Positions 16,966-24,502 of a stretch of 64,000 nucleotides of DNA are shown here, piece after piece. The stretch lies in assembly GCF_001422885.1 (NCBI RefSeq), contig NZ_LMMZ01000008.1, forward strand, positions 1,614 to 65,613, in the 5' to 3' direction. Source of the stretch: Methylobacterium sp. Leaf104. GTDB lineage: Bacteria > Pseudomonadota > Alphaproteobacteria > Rhizobiales > Beijerinckiaceae. The translations under genes and the position numbers were made by a program. Below the pieces are notes generated by a model that saw only the letters and a list, made by a program, of their open reading frames with translations, was not told the origin of the DNA and searched no databases. Each line of letters opens with the position of its first letter. The stretch's first letter is position 1.

Positions 16966-19599
16966 ATGTCCATAGCTTCCGCGGCCGGAGGAACTGCAGC
17001 GCCCTTCACGGGGCTCAGAGCCGAAGCGGCCTTGCACCGGCTCGTTCTCGACGAGTGCCTCGACGACGAGGTGGTCGCCTACTTGCTCCCTCAGGGGCGA
17101 CCCCACGCATGGGAGGCATGCCTGTGGGATTACAAGCGGGAGCTGCCTTCGACATCCGGGCGCGGAACGCCCGAGCAGAGGGCAGCCGACCAGGACGCTC
17201 TCGCTGAACTCGTGAAAGATGTAGTCGCTTTCCACAACTCGTACGGGGGTTACATCGTGGCTGGGATCGACCAGTACGCGCCCGCCGCGGTGGTCGGCTG
17301 CCCCAACCTGGGCGCCGAGGGTTTCACGGTCGAGAAGCTGAACGAGCAGCTTCTCGCCTACACTAGGACCAAGATTACCTGTCGCTTCCGTGCCTTGCCT
17401 ACGGGCCCAGACGGCTCCGGGCCCTCTATCGGCCTCCTATTCATCCCCATGCGCCGCGCCGGAGACCCAGTCCTCAAGATGGCGCGGGGTGCGCCGGAGC
17501 GCCCCAAACGGTCGCCCGCGTTCAGGAAGAACGACATCCTGGCCCGGATCGACGACGCGTGCGTGCCGGTGCAGGCGGACCTCCAAGGCCTCCAGTTCGT
17601 TTGCTCACAGCGCCGTTTTAAAGACGCGGAGGAGCGAACGCCCTACCTGGAGAACAATCTCCCGGTCAAAGATCCTCATCTGATCAGGTTCGTCGGCCGA
17701 GCGGGTTACCTCCTGCAGCTTTGGGGCTGGCTCACGGAGCGGCATACGCCGGTGAAGGTTCTGACGGCGCTAGGCGGGACCGGCAAGACCAGTATTGCGT
17801 TCGAGTTCTGCAAGCAGATCCTGTCCGGTCCTCCGTCGTGGCTCTCGAAGGTCGTGTGGCTTACGGCGAAGAAGCAAGCCTATTCGGCGGTCCTGGGCCA
17901 GTGGGTGGGCGTCACCCGGACTGACTTCGATACCGTCGACGGCTTCTTCGGAGCGCTCGCGCGAGAACTTGGAGCGACGGCCGAGGAAGTCGAGGAAGCC
18001 CACGATCGCACCGAGCTGTTGGACCTGGTGCTCCCCGGCCTGCGTATGTTCCCGCCCCTGGTTGTGATCGACGACATCGACAGCCTTGATTTAGACCAGC
18101 AAGCCGACCTGTTCTCGACGGTGCAAGTCCTCGCGGGTCGCGCCTTCGACGCGGGCGCGCGGTTCCTGCTCACCTCCCGGCTTGAGCTTAGTGCCGGTGA
18201 CGACCAGCGCGTCGTGGTGGGCGGCTTCGACGAAGCGGAATTCGCCGAGTACGCGCGCATGACGGCCCTCGAGCGAGGCCTGCCGCTCGACGACGGCGTC
18301 CTGCGTCGCCTCCACCGCGTCTCATTGGGTTCGCCGGTGTTCTGCGCGTCGATCCTGCGGCTGGTCAGCCTTGGAGCCGACATCAACACAGCCATCAATC
18401 AGTACAAGGACCAAGCCGGCGAGGACGTTCGCCGCTTCGCTTTCAAACGCGAACTCGACCAACTGACCGACCCGCAAGCGCGCACCCTCTTTGCCCTGTC
18501 GGTTCTGGGTGAGACGACGCAACTGGAGCTGAAGCAGGTCTTGCTAGTCGACGACGAGCAGATCACCAGGGATCTAGCGAAGCTGCGGGAGTACCATCTA
18601 TTCGCCAGTCGAGGTGATCCGAGCACTGGAACGAAGCTGGAGGCGCCGGAACCTCTACGGTTAATGAGTCGCATACTGCGGGACCGCGTCCAGGACCCCG
18701 TCCGTATTGAAAAGGAGTGCGCGCGCACGCGGTCTCAGGTCCCGAAGGTTCAGGACAAGGTGGCGGTCGCCATCGCGAGCATCCTGGCTTTGTGGAAGGC
18801 CGACGACTATGACGCCGCGCTTTTTAAGGCGCAGCAGTCGCGCAAAGAGAACCCGAAAAGCGGTGACCTGAACTGCGTCCTCGGACAATGCCACCTCAAG
18901 GTCAAGCCCGCGAAGCCCGACGAGGCGGATAAGGCGTTCCGGCAGGCACACGCGAACGGTTGCACTCGGCCAGAACTTGTGCCGAATTGGCTCGAGGCGA
19001 AGCGCCTCGCGCGGGATTGGAACGGAATCGTCGACCTCACCAATACGGTTCCTCCCCCCGAGATCAGGGGACGTTCAGCCGTGATCGCGGTCGATGCGAT
19101 GCTGGAACTGGCCCGCCAGGTATCCGGGCGCGGCGACGGTCCGCGTGCTCTTGAGCAGATGCGCGATGCGATGCTCGCGGCAAGCCGTGCGATCGCCCAG
19201 GGGCGGGCCGGAGACATGATCGTCGAGTTGCGGGAGAGGTGCCGCTCTGCGGCGCAGTATTACGTTCAGATCGCGGCGACGGTTAACGCACGTCCGGGCG
19301 ATAAGATCGACGTCTTCAACGCGGTCATTGATGCCTTCCACTGCCACGTGACCGAGACTTGGATGATCCATGTAGCTCTCGACAGCCTGAAGTCCTGGTT
19401 CGCAGACGTCGAGAGACGATCCCAGCGGGACGAGTCGGCTCACGACATTCTCGAAAGGCGCCTTCGAGACCTCGCCGAAGTGCGCGATCATGTCGAGAAA
19501 GCCGCCCTGCCCCGTCACCAGCTAGCGCAGGATATCGCGGCCGTCGAGACGGGCATGCGAGCGAAGCTGAACCGGTCCTCGGTCCCGCAACGAGTGTGA
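16966..19599 (+). CDS. Schlafen(AlbA_2)-STAND NTPase with helical-repeat tail
   Basis: An 877-residue protein with three parts. Residues about 45-190 are an AlbA_2/Schlafen-type domain (WDYKRELPST with the acidic/basic motif, then LVKDVVAFHNSYGGYIVAGI). Residues about 230-560 are a STAND/NB-ARC NTPase: Walker A ALGGTGKTS (about 268), Walker B PPLVVIDDIDSLD (about 364), sensor LLTSRLEL. The remainder is helical and TPR-like, the place where STAND immune proteins recognise ligands. The architecture parallels Avs-type proteins, with the Schlafen domain as candidate RNA-cleaving effector. ATG 16966 follows GGAGAG; a TTG three bases earlier is possible. It begins 36 bp after the helicase-nuclease, so a two-gene operon is likely. 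Confidence 0.78.
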   Translation: MSIASAAGGTAAPFTGLRAEAALHRLVLDECLDDEVVAYLLPQGRPHAWEACLWDYKRELPSTSGRGTPEQRAADQDALAELVKDVVAFHNSYGGYIVAGIDQYAPAAVVGCPNLGAEGFTVEKLNEQLLAYTRTKITCRFRALPTGPDGSGPSIGLLFIPMRRAGDPVLKMARGAPERPKRSPAFRKNDILARIDDACVPVQADLQGLQFVCSQRRFKDAEERTPYLENNLPVKDPHLIRFVGRAGYLLQLWGWLTERHTPVKVLTALGGTGKTSIAFEFCKQILSGPPSWLSKVVWLTAKKQAYSAVLGQWVGVTRTDFDTVDGFFGALARELGATAEEVEEAHDRTELLDLVLPGLRMFPPLVVIDDIDSLDLDQQADLFSTVQVLAGRAFDAGARFLLTSRLELSAGDDQRVVVGGFDEAEFAEYARMTALERGLPLDDGVLRRLHRVSLGSPVFCASILRLVSLGADINTAINQYKDQAGEDVRRFAFKRELDQLTDPQARTLFALSVLGETTQLELKQVLLVDDEQITRDLAKLREYHLFASRGDPSTGTKLEAPEPLRLMSRILRDRVQDPVRIEKECARTRSQVPKVQDKVAVAIASILALWKADDYDAALFKAQQSRKENPKSGDLNCVLGQCHLKVKPAKPDEADKAFRQAHANGCTRPELVPNWLEAKRLARDWNGIVDLTNTVPPPEIRGRSAVIAVDAMLELARQVSGRGDGPRALEQMRDAMLAASRAIAQGRAGDMIVELRERCRSAAQYYVQIAATVNARPGDKIDVFNAVIDAFHCHVTETWMIHVALDSLKSWFADVERRSQRDESAHDILERRLRDLAEVRDHVEKAALPRHQLAQDIAAVETGMRAKLNRSSVPQRV

Positions 19600-19881
19600 G
19601 CGCGCCCCTCCGGGGCAAGTCGTCGGAGATGGCAGCGCGGCGTCTTTACGGAAGGCAATGCGCCGCCGGATCTACCGCTTGGTCGCGCTTCGTTTGCGGC
19701 CGGCATTGTGTGGCAAGTGTCAGATGACCCCCACCTCCGACCGGGGCGTCCCGGCACGCAACATAGTGATGACTACAGCCTCGAGCTTGGTGCCTCTAAG
19801 GACTATCTGGCACCGATTACTGCTGTGAACTGCCGCTGCCCTGGGAAACACAGACCGTGGCGCCGATATCCACAACGCCAG
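19600..19881. other. intergenic, decayed
   Basis: No supported gene follows the Schlafen-STAND stop. The sequence runs directly into the second copy of the 98-bp repeat; no terminator hairpin with a T-run was seen. Confidence 0.4.
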
Positions 19882-19979
19882 CGAGACACCCGTCCTGGCG
19901 CTCACCATCGATCTGACGCCGCAGATCCAGCCGGGGCCGACGATCTCCACCCGCGCGACCCTGTCCGTCCACTTCGTGC
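19882..19979 (+). repeat. 98-bp direct repeat, copy 2
   Basis: Identical by eye to 10904-11001, including the plus-strand reading PVLALTIDLTPQIQPGP. It continues with an extra 18 bp (CGCCCTCGCCGACCTCTG) absent from copy 1 before GCTCCGGCGCTTGGCGGA resumes. Copies 1 and 2 therefore flank the helicase/Schlafen-STAND operon in the same orientation. Confidence 0.7.
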
Positions 19980-20109
19980 CGCCCTCGCCGACCTCTGGCT
20001 CCGGCGCTTGGCGGAGCCAGGCACACGCGACAGCCCCGGACCACCGGAGCCGTCGGACACAGCACCACCCGACCCGGACCATCGACGTTCTCGCGCCGAT
20101 CCCGGCCAC

Positions 20110-20200
20110 GCCAAGTGTTTGAAACTTGGCATGTCTGACCACGGGCATTCTGCCGACATGCGGTCTCCGGCGCGGCCCGCGAGGTGCAGCTCGCCCCCGC
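20110..20200 (+). repeat. structured island repeat, copy C
   Basis: Perfect GCCAAGT-N7-ACTTGGC (20110-20130), TTCTGCCGACAT at offset 38 and AGCTCGCCCCCGC at offset 78. The preceding 50 bp match the sequence before copy A. It lies 510 bp after the Schlafen-STAND stop. Confidence 0.8.
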
Positions 20201-20203
20201 CGG

Positions 20204-20386
20204 TCAGACGGCCCTTCCGTCGAGTCCGAACGCGGCCGGCCCTCGACCACGCCCGGACGCGGGCACCCGTATACGGACGCTCTTGCTGGTGGAGAACAGA
20301 TCGGCGTCCGACTCGAACACTACCTCCAGCTTCTCGCGGAGGAGGGTGGTTTTCAGGCCGCACTTCACGCACTCGATCTTGACCTC
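20204..20386 (-). pseudogene. Cys-x2-Cys small protein fragment
   Basis: A minus-strand frame of about 60 residues with good codon use but no start codon, entered just after a stop: EVKIECVKCGLKTTLLREKL, then EVVFESDADLFSTSK. The CVKC pair looks like half of a zinc ribbon, as in small phage or plasmid proteins. The lack of a start and the position among other broken genes suggest a relic. No family is assigned. Confidence 0.3.
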
Positions 20387-20409
20387 TTAGAGGGGCCAGT
20401 CGGCGATCC

Positions 20410-20737
20410 TCACGCTGCACACCCGCAGAGCTGGGTTGGATCACTGACTCTGTCGGACGCTCCCTCGATCCAGAGATCGCCCGGCGATTCCACGGCCCGC
20501 CACATTCCCAGGGACGGGCTGTAGAGATCGATGGCGATGCCCTTCTGAAGCATGCTCGCCGAGGCCCAGCGCGCTGGCACGAGCCGGTTGTGTGCGACCA
20601 CCCGGCTGATGCCCTTCTAGATGATCTTCGAGGCGAAGCTGCAGCACGGCGGCAGGCCGGAGACGTAGAGGGTGTAGCCCTCTAAGCTGTACCCCCCGGC
20701 TGTTCAGGGGCGCGTTGCCCTCAGCGTGGACCATCAT
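20410..20737 (-). pseudogene. dCMP/cytidine-deaminase-like pseudogene
   Basis: Reading the minus strand, MMVHAEGNAPLNSRG (from 20737) is the zinc-binding H-A-E motif of the CMP/dCMP deaminase fold. After a frameshift near 20700 the next frame gives YTLYVSGLPPCCSFASKII, a TAG stop, then KGISRVVAHNRLVPARWASA to the end at 20410. This order (HAE, then LY-V-PPCxxC-A-II-GI-RVV) matches deoxycytidylate deaminases, but the second zinc cysteine is Phe, and the frame is broken by one shift and one stop. The 5' part of the gene is missing upstream. It may come from a phage nucleotide-metabolism gene. Confidence 0.6.
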
Positions 20738-21229
20738 AGCTGAAGGGAGCCATGACCGTCCGCCCCGGCCGACCGCTACTCAATCAGCTTTGGCCAATTG
20801 TACGAGTTCCGTTTCTATACGCGGCAGACCGTATCGCTGCGAAGGGTAACGATCTGTCCTACTGTGTGCGAGCGTCCTGACCGACTATAAAAGTATCACC
20901 CCCCTGTACGCACCCACTCCCCCTGTCCGCCCGCACGCCCCCGCTCCAGCTACGGCCACCTGCCGGCCGACACAGATCAGCCGGCCGAGCTCCAAGCCCC
21001 CCTGCGGCCGACTCCGCCTACGACCTCGATGACCAAAGCAATGAGTACAACGTGGCCGTATGGGTCCACCTTACAGACGCGCTCGACTGACACCTTGCAG
21101 GTGCACGACGAAATTGACCCTCGTTGCCATCCCGAAGGCCCTGCTGCTGATCTAATCGCGTTCAGTTCTTCGTCCCAGACGGGAACCCTGACTTGACCGC
21201 AAACCGCGGCCGCATGTCAGGACTTCATT
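20738..21229. other. intergenic before second PGN_0703 gene
   Basis: About 490 bp with no supported gene, AT-richer around 20790-20900. Its last 77 bp contain the block shared with the first paralogue's upstream region. Confidence 0.5.
21153..21223 (+). promoter_or_regulatory. upstream block conserved between the two PGN_0703 genes (copy 2)
   Basis: TAATCGCG (21153), GGGAACCC (21181), ACCGCGGCCG (21203) and TCAGGAC (21217) precede ATG 21230, matching the order before the first paralogue at 8954. The intervening bases are not conserved, which is what a retained control region would show. Confidence 0.55.
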
Positions 21230-22369
21230 ATGGCCACCAATGCCCTCATACCGTTGCCCGCTGCCAGCGACCTCGCTGCTTCATCTGCTGCCCTGGCACT
21301 ACTCGATCCCAGCAACCTCGGAACACTGCCTTGGGTACCGCTCATCCCCGAGCGTCAGCGCCGCCAGCACCATGTCTTCGTCTCCGCTGATCACCGTTTC
21401 AAGGCAGCGGCCCGCTTTCTTCAAGCACTGTGGCGCGAGGACCGTAACCTCGCCATCGGCCGCTATCCCGACAACACCACTAGCCGACGCCGACGCTTAG
21501 GCTCACGCATCAGCATGTCTGCCGGCGGGGACGGCGCGAACTTCCTTCATCCCTGCATCATTCCGGTCGTGGCGCAGGCCCTTCACTACCGTGAACCCGG
21601 GGCGGTCTATGACGTGGACCGGCTCAAGACAAACCTGCTTTCGTCTCAACCCCTGACGTTCAACCTGTTCGGCTTGCTCGCCCGCGACTTCGACCTTGCT
21701 ACCCGCTTCATCGCCGACCTTCTGCCAGGGGCCATGGCCGAAGTGACAGACCTTCTCTTCGAGCACAGTCCAAGCCGCGGCGACCCACGCTTCACCGCCG
21801 ATGGCACTGCCTTCGACCTTGCCATCCGCGGCCGCTCAGCCACAGGAGAGCGCGTCTTCATCGGCATCGAGGTGAAATACAGCGAGAGCGCCTACGAACC
21901 AGCCCCGCGTTGCAACGAACGATACGCGACCCTCGCACCGACCACCGACCTATTCATCGACGCAGCCGACCCCGGCCTTGTCTCCAATCCCTGCCAACAA
22001 CTCTACCGCCAGCACTGCCTCGCCGCCTCGATCCTCGACCAAGGCCTAGCGGACCACGCCATCCTCGCCTTCATCGCGCCAAGCCACAATCACCTGGCCC
22101 AAACCGCGGCCACGACCTACGTCCGCCACCTCCACTCAGCCGCGACCGGCCGCATCCCCTTCATTCCCCTGACGTTGGAACGCACAATCGCAGCCTTGGC
22201 CACTGCTGGGCTCCCTGACCACGCCCGTGCGCTTCACCGCCGCTACCTCGACTGGTGGCTTGTGGACGGCGAACTTCACCTCGACGACGTCTCGGCCGCG
22301 GCCAGCAACCTATTCACCGCCGCTGCTTTCGCCGACCGAGCGACACGGCGGTCCGCACGCGCCGCCTAA
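21230..22369 (+). CDS. PGN_0703-type PD-(D/E)XK nuclease-like protein, paralogue 2
   Basis: A 379-residue paralogue of the protein at 8954. It shares LIPERQRRQHHVFVSADHRF, RFLQALWREDRNLAIG, LGSRIS, NLLSSQPLTFNLFGLLARD, FEHSPSRGDPRFTADGTAFD and the core IGIEVKYSE, so the Asp and E-x-K residues of the nuclease motif are intact. It lacks the Pro-rich linker of paralogue 1 and ends in a short basic tail (ATRRSARAA). Both proteins end their core with DHARALHRRY.D.WLVDGEL, so the divergence is mainly in linkers. It lies between repeat copies C and D and is followed by a DUF2958 pseudogene after about 100 bp. Function is inferred from family resemblance only. Confidence 0.7.
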   Translation: MATNALIPLPAASDLAASSAALALLDPSNLGTLPWVPLIPERQRRQHHVFVSADHRFKAAARFLQALWREDRNLAIGRYPDNTTSRRRRLGSRISMSAGGDGANFLHPCIIPVVAQALHYREPGAVYDVDRLKTNLLSSQPLTFNLFGLLARDFDLATRFIADLLPGAMAEVTDLLFEHSPSRGDPRFTADGTAFDLAIRGRSATGERVFIGIEVKYSESAYEPAPRCNERYATLAPTTDLFIDAADPGLVSNPCQQLYRQHCLAASILDQGLADHAILAFIAPSHNHLAQTAATTYVRHLHSAATGRIPFIPLTLERTIAALATAGLPDHARALHRRYLDWWLVDGELHLDDVSAAASNLFTAAAFADRATRRSARAA

Positions 22370-22471
22370 GCCGCCCCAACCTCCTTCATTTCAGCAGCAC
22401 GGTCTCGGCTTAGGCACATCACACCCACCGGGCCGAGGCCACGCGCTGTCGACGCAACCGAGGCTATTGCC

Positions 22472-22822
22472 ATGACCGTTTTGCAGCTCACCGATCACGA
22501 CCGCGCCCAGCTCCTGGCCCACGGCTGTGCATCCCAACGCGATCCTGATTTCGACCCACCTCCGGTACTGAAGCTATTCATGCCCGACGGTCCCGGCACT
22601 TGGCTCCTGACCTAACTCGATCCACACGAGCCCGAACGCGCGTTTGGCCTCTGTGACCTCGGCCATGGCACGCCAGAACTCGGCTATGTCGTGCTCACAG
22701 AACTCGCGATGATTCGCGGCTGCTTTCAGCTTCCCATTGAGCGCGACGCCTACTTCGAGCCAAGCGAACCCCTATCTCACTACGCTCGGGAAGCTACGGT
22801 AGCCGGCGGTACCACCGCCTGA
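22472..22822 (+). pseudogene. DUF2958 protein interrupted by one stop codon
   Basis: The frame from ATG 22472 reads MTVLQLTDHDRAQLLAHGCA, then PPPVLKLFMPDGPGTWLLT, a TAA at 22613, then LDPHEPERAFGLCDLGHG, PELGYVVLTELAMIRGCF and QLPIERDAYFEPSEPLSHYA to TGA at 22820. This is the full DUF2958 pattern (KLF.PD...TW..TE.DP....FGL.D.G..ELGY..L.EL...RG..GLPIERD..F.P). The stop sits exactly where family members carry Glu, so one G-to-T change (GAA to TAA) explains it. It is either a recent pseudogene or a sequencing error. DUF2958 proteins are common on plasmids and conjugative elements; their function is unknown. Confidence 0.75.
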
Positions 22823-23202
22823 CCACCGGCCCCTCAACGCCATCACTTACCGAGCCGACGCTGCCCCTACGCCGGCCCACCACGCCACCAGACGCTCACC
22901 ACCCAGATAACCACATCTCAGGATTCTCGCGAAATTGGGCACGGCCAAGTGTTTGAAACTATGGAGCCGTCGACCCAATCCTTCTGCCGACATTCGGCCT
23001 TCTTTGCCTCCAGCGAGCTGTAGCTCATCCCACCGAGAAGCCAGCAACAGACCGGGCAAATTGCAGCAAATATGTACCGAGGCCCGCTGCGTGAAATGAC
23101 CAGACTTAGCTATATAAAAAATACAGCCACTGAGGCCGGTCAGTAACAATGGATCCATATAGCAAATAAGTCTCCGAATAAGATTTAGGTCAGGAAGCAA
23201 AG
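22823..23202. other. intergenic, carries repeat copy D
   Basis: This stretch holds copy D (22945-23035). From about 23040 onward the sequence turns noticeably AT-richer, and this continues into the SRPBCC gene at 23203, marking a compositional boundary. Confidence 0.5.
22945..23035 (+). repeat. structured island repeat, copy D
   Basis: GCCAAGT-N7-ACTATGG (22945-22965, distal arm decayed), TTCTGCCGACAT at offset 38 and the palindrome GAGCT-GT-AGCTC with AGCTC at offset 78. The trailing GCCCCCGC is degraded to ATCCCACC. This is the last copy seen, at the right edge of the defence region. Confidence 0.7.
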
Positions 23203-23757
23203 ATGAAAAATACGAATAGCACGTTCGTGCCGTTGGAGCCCATCGACGCCGACAGGTACCAGAGGCCTGACCCTTCTATCTTGTTCAGAATAGAACGGAA
23301 AATCCATGCTCGGAAATGCGAGGTCTTTCGATCGTGGACTGAGGAAGAGACATTCAAGCGCTGGATCGCGCCTCCCAATCATCAACTGGTTTTCTGCTCT
23401 GTCAGATCTAGAGACAAGAGTGTCTGGAAAGTGAAGAGCCAATCTGAAGGCGCCATATGCGTCGAGCACATTTTGGACTGCCAAACAAATCTCGAAAATA
23501 ATTGTCTTGAGTTTCAGTATTCAATGTCGCAAGTTCCTGACACAGAAAATTCGCACCCTGTTCATATAATGTTCGAATTAGAAGAAATACAGTCGCCTTA
23601 TAATCAAGAGGCAACTAAATACACAATGGATTTGCATTTTCACACCGCGAAACTATGGAGGCTCACGAGCAGCGTCGACATTCACACCTTTTGGATTGAT
23701 GCCACCGAACGTATGGCCCTGCTTGTGGAGCGACAGAACATCCTATCGCGCTCATAG
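23203..23757 (+). CDS. SRPBCC (AHSA1-like) domain protein, low GC
   Basis: A 184-residue protein. The segment FRIERKIHARKCEVFRSWTE, then EETFKRWIAPPNH, is the opening of an AHSA1/SRPBCC hot-dog-like ligand-binding domain (first strand, helix, then the 'W..P' turn), and the C-terminal helix FWIDATERMALLVERQ fits its last helix. The reading between them is diverged. Codon use is far more AT-rich than any neighbour (many AAT, ATA, TTG), a sign of acquisition from another genome. AGGAAG about 7 bp before ATG 23203 supports the start. No operon partner is near. Ligand and role are unknown; such domains bind lipids or act beside stress regulators. Confidence 0.6.
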   Translation: MKNTNSTFVPLEPIDADRYQRPDPSILFRIERKIHARKCEVFRSWTEEETFKRWIAPPNHQLVFCSVRSRDKSVWKVKSQSEGAICVEHILDCQTNLENNCLEFQYSMSQVPDTENSHPVHIMFELEEIQSPYNQEATKYTMDLHFHTAKLWRLTSSVDIHTFWIDATERMALLVERQNILSRS

Positions 23758-23951
23758 GGGCTGTATGCCCTTCCCCGGCGTCGGGCACGTTCGAGCGGCA
23801 GGGCACGGATTTACCTGGGTGCCTGAGGATTACGGCAACCGCGACATCAAGTAGACACCTTTCGGGACCAGAAGCTCTGAGGATTAAAACTCCTTCTACC
23901 ATGGCCTGATTATAGGTAGGCGCCCCAAAGCTCGGACGGACCTTCTATAGG

Positions 23952-23987
23952 TGTCCGCTTCCGCAAGACTGTTTGCGGAAGCGGACA
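23952..23987. repeat. perfect 15-bp inverted repeat
   Basis: TGTCCGCTTCCGCAA (23952-23966), a 6-nt loop GACTGT, then TTGCGGAAGCGGACA (23973-23987). It resembles intergenic hairpin sequences of the GGAAGCGGACA type that I associate with Methylobacterium genomes, but only this copy is perfect here. There is no T-run, so a terminator role is uncertain. Confidence 0.6.
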
Positions 23988-24008
23988 GGCAGTGAGTCAC
24001 CCGACTCG

Positions 24009-24170
24009 CTAGTAGAGCGGGCAGTCCGCGTCCGACCCAAGCTCGTCATAGCGGGCATTCAATCGCATTCTCCAAAGCGGACGCTCTTCGTACCGCCGAT
24101 CAAACATGCGAAATGTAAGCTCGACCATACGGGGGAACGCTTTACCCTCGTCCAGCCCATAATGCTTCAT
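24009..24170 (-). pseudogene. possible 3' gene fragment, unknown
   Basis: The minus-strand frame ends at 24009 and reads MKHYGLDEGKAFPRMVELTF, then RMFDRRYEERPLWRMRLNAR and YDELGSDADCPLY, with natural amino-acid composition unlike random GC-rich frames. It is open further upstream to 24296 but loses that character. It looks like the C-terminus of a protein whose 5' part is gone, or a 53-residue small protein. No family recognised. Confidence 0.3.
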
Positions 24171-24502
24171 TGGAAAGATATCCGGTGGCTTAAATAGAAA
24201 GTGCTGACGGTCGTTACTCTTCGGTTGCACCGCCCTCGACCATTCCGGACCACCGCACTGAAGCATCCCGGTCGAACTCTGGAGACGTCGCAGCAAAGCT
24301 CGTCGTAGGTTCGCGCGCCGAAAACATCATGGATGCTCCGATGGCGACGAGACCTGCCCTCGCTCGGAGATCGTCCCGCTGGCGAGGATCATTCGAGACC
24401 GCTTCCGCTTCCCGCTGAAGCCGGAGATTGGACGGCGAACGTCGCCGCCACGATCCGTTTCCAAGACGGTATGGCAATCGCGCTGACGGAGTCTGTCATG
24501 GG

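Larger units (their letters stand above)
23758..24502. other. intergenic, decayed
   Basis: About 745 bp with a perfect hairpin (23952-23987) and a possible gene fragment on the minus strand (24009-24170), and otherwise nothing supported. It separates the accessory half of the window from the metabolic and signalling half. Confidence 0.45.

Noticed and set aside
8954..22369. PGN_0703 genes as a classical restriction-modification system
   Set aside because: No DNA methyltransferase is encoded anywhere in the window, so classical R-M cannot be supported.
3469..23035. Repeats as integron attC sites
   Set aside because: The palindrome arms (GCCAAGT/ACTTGGC) do not match the RYYYAAC/GTTRRRY core, no integrase gene is visible, and the cargo is whole operons instead of promoterless single genes. 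The possibility that they are another kind of recombination site stays open.
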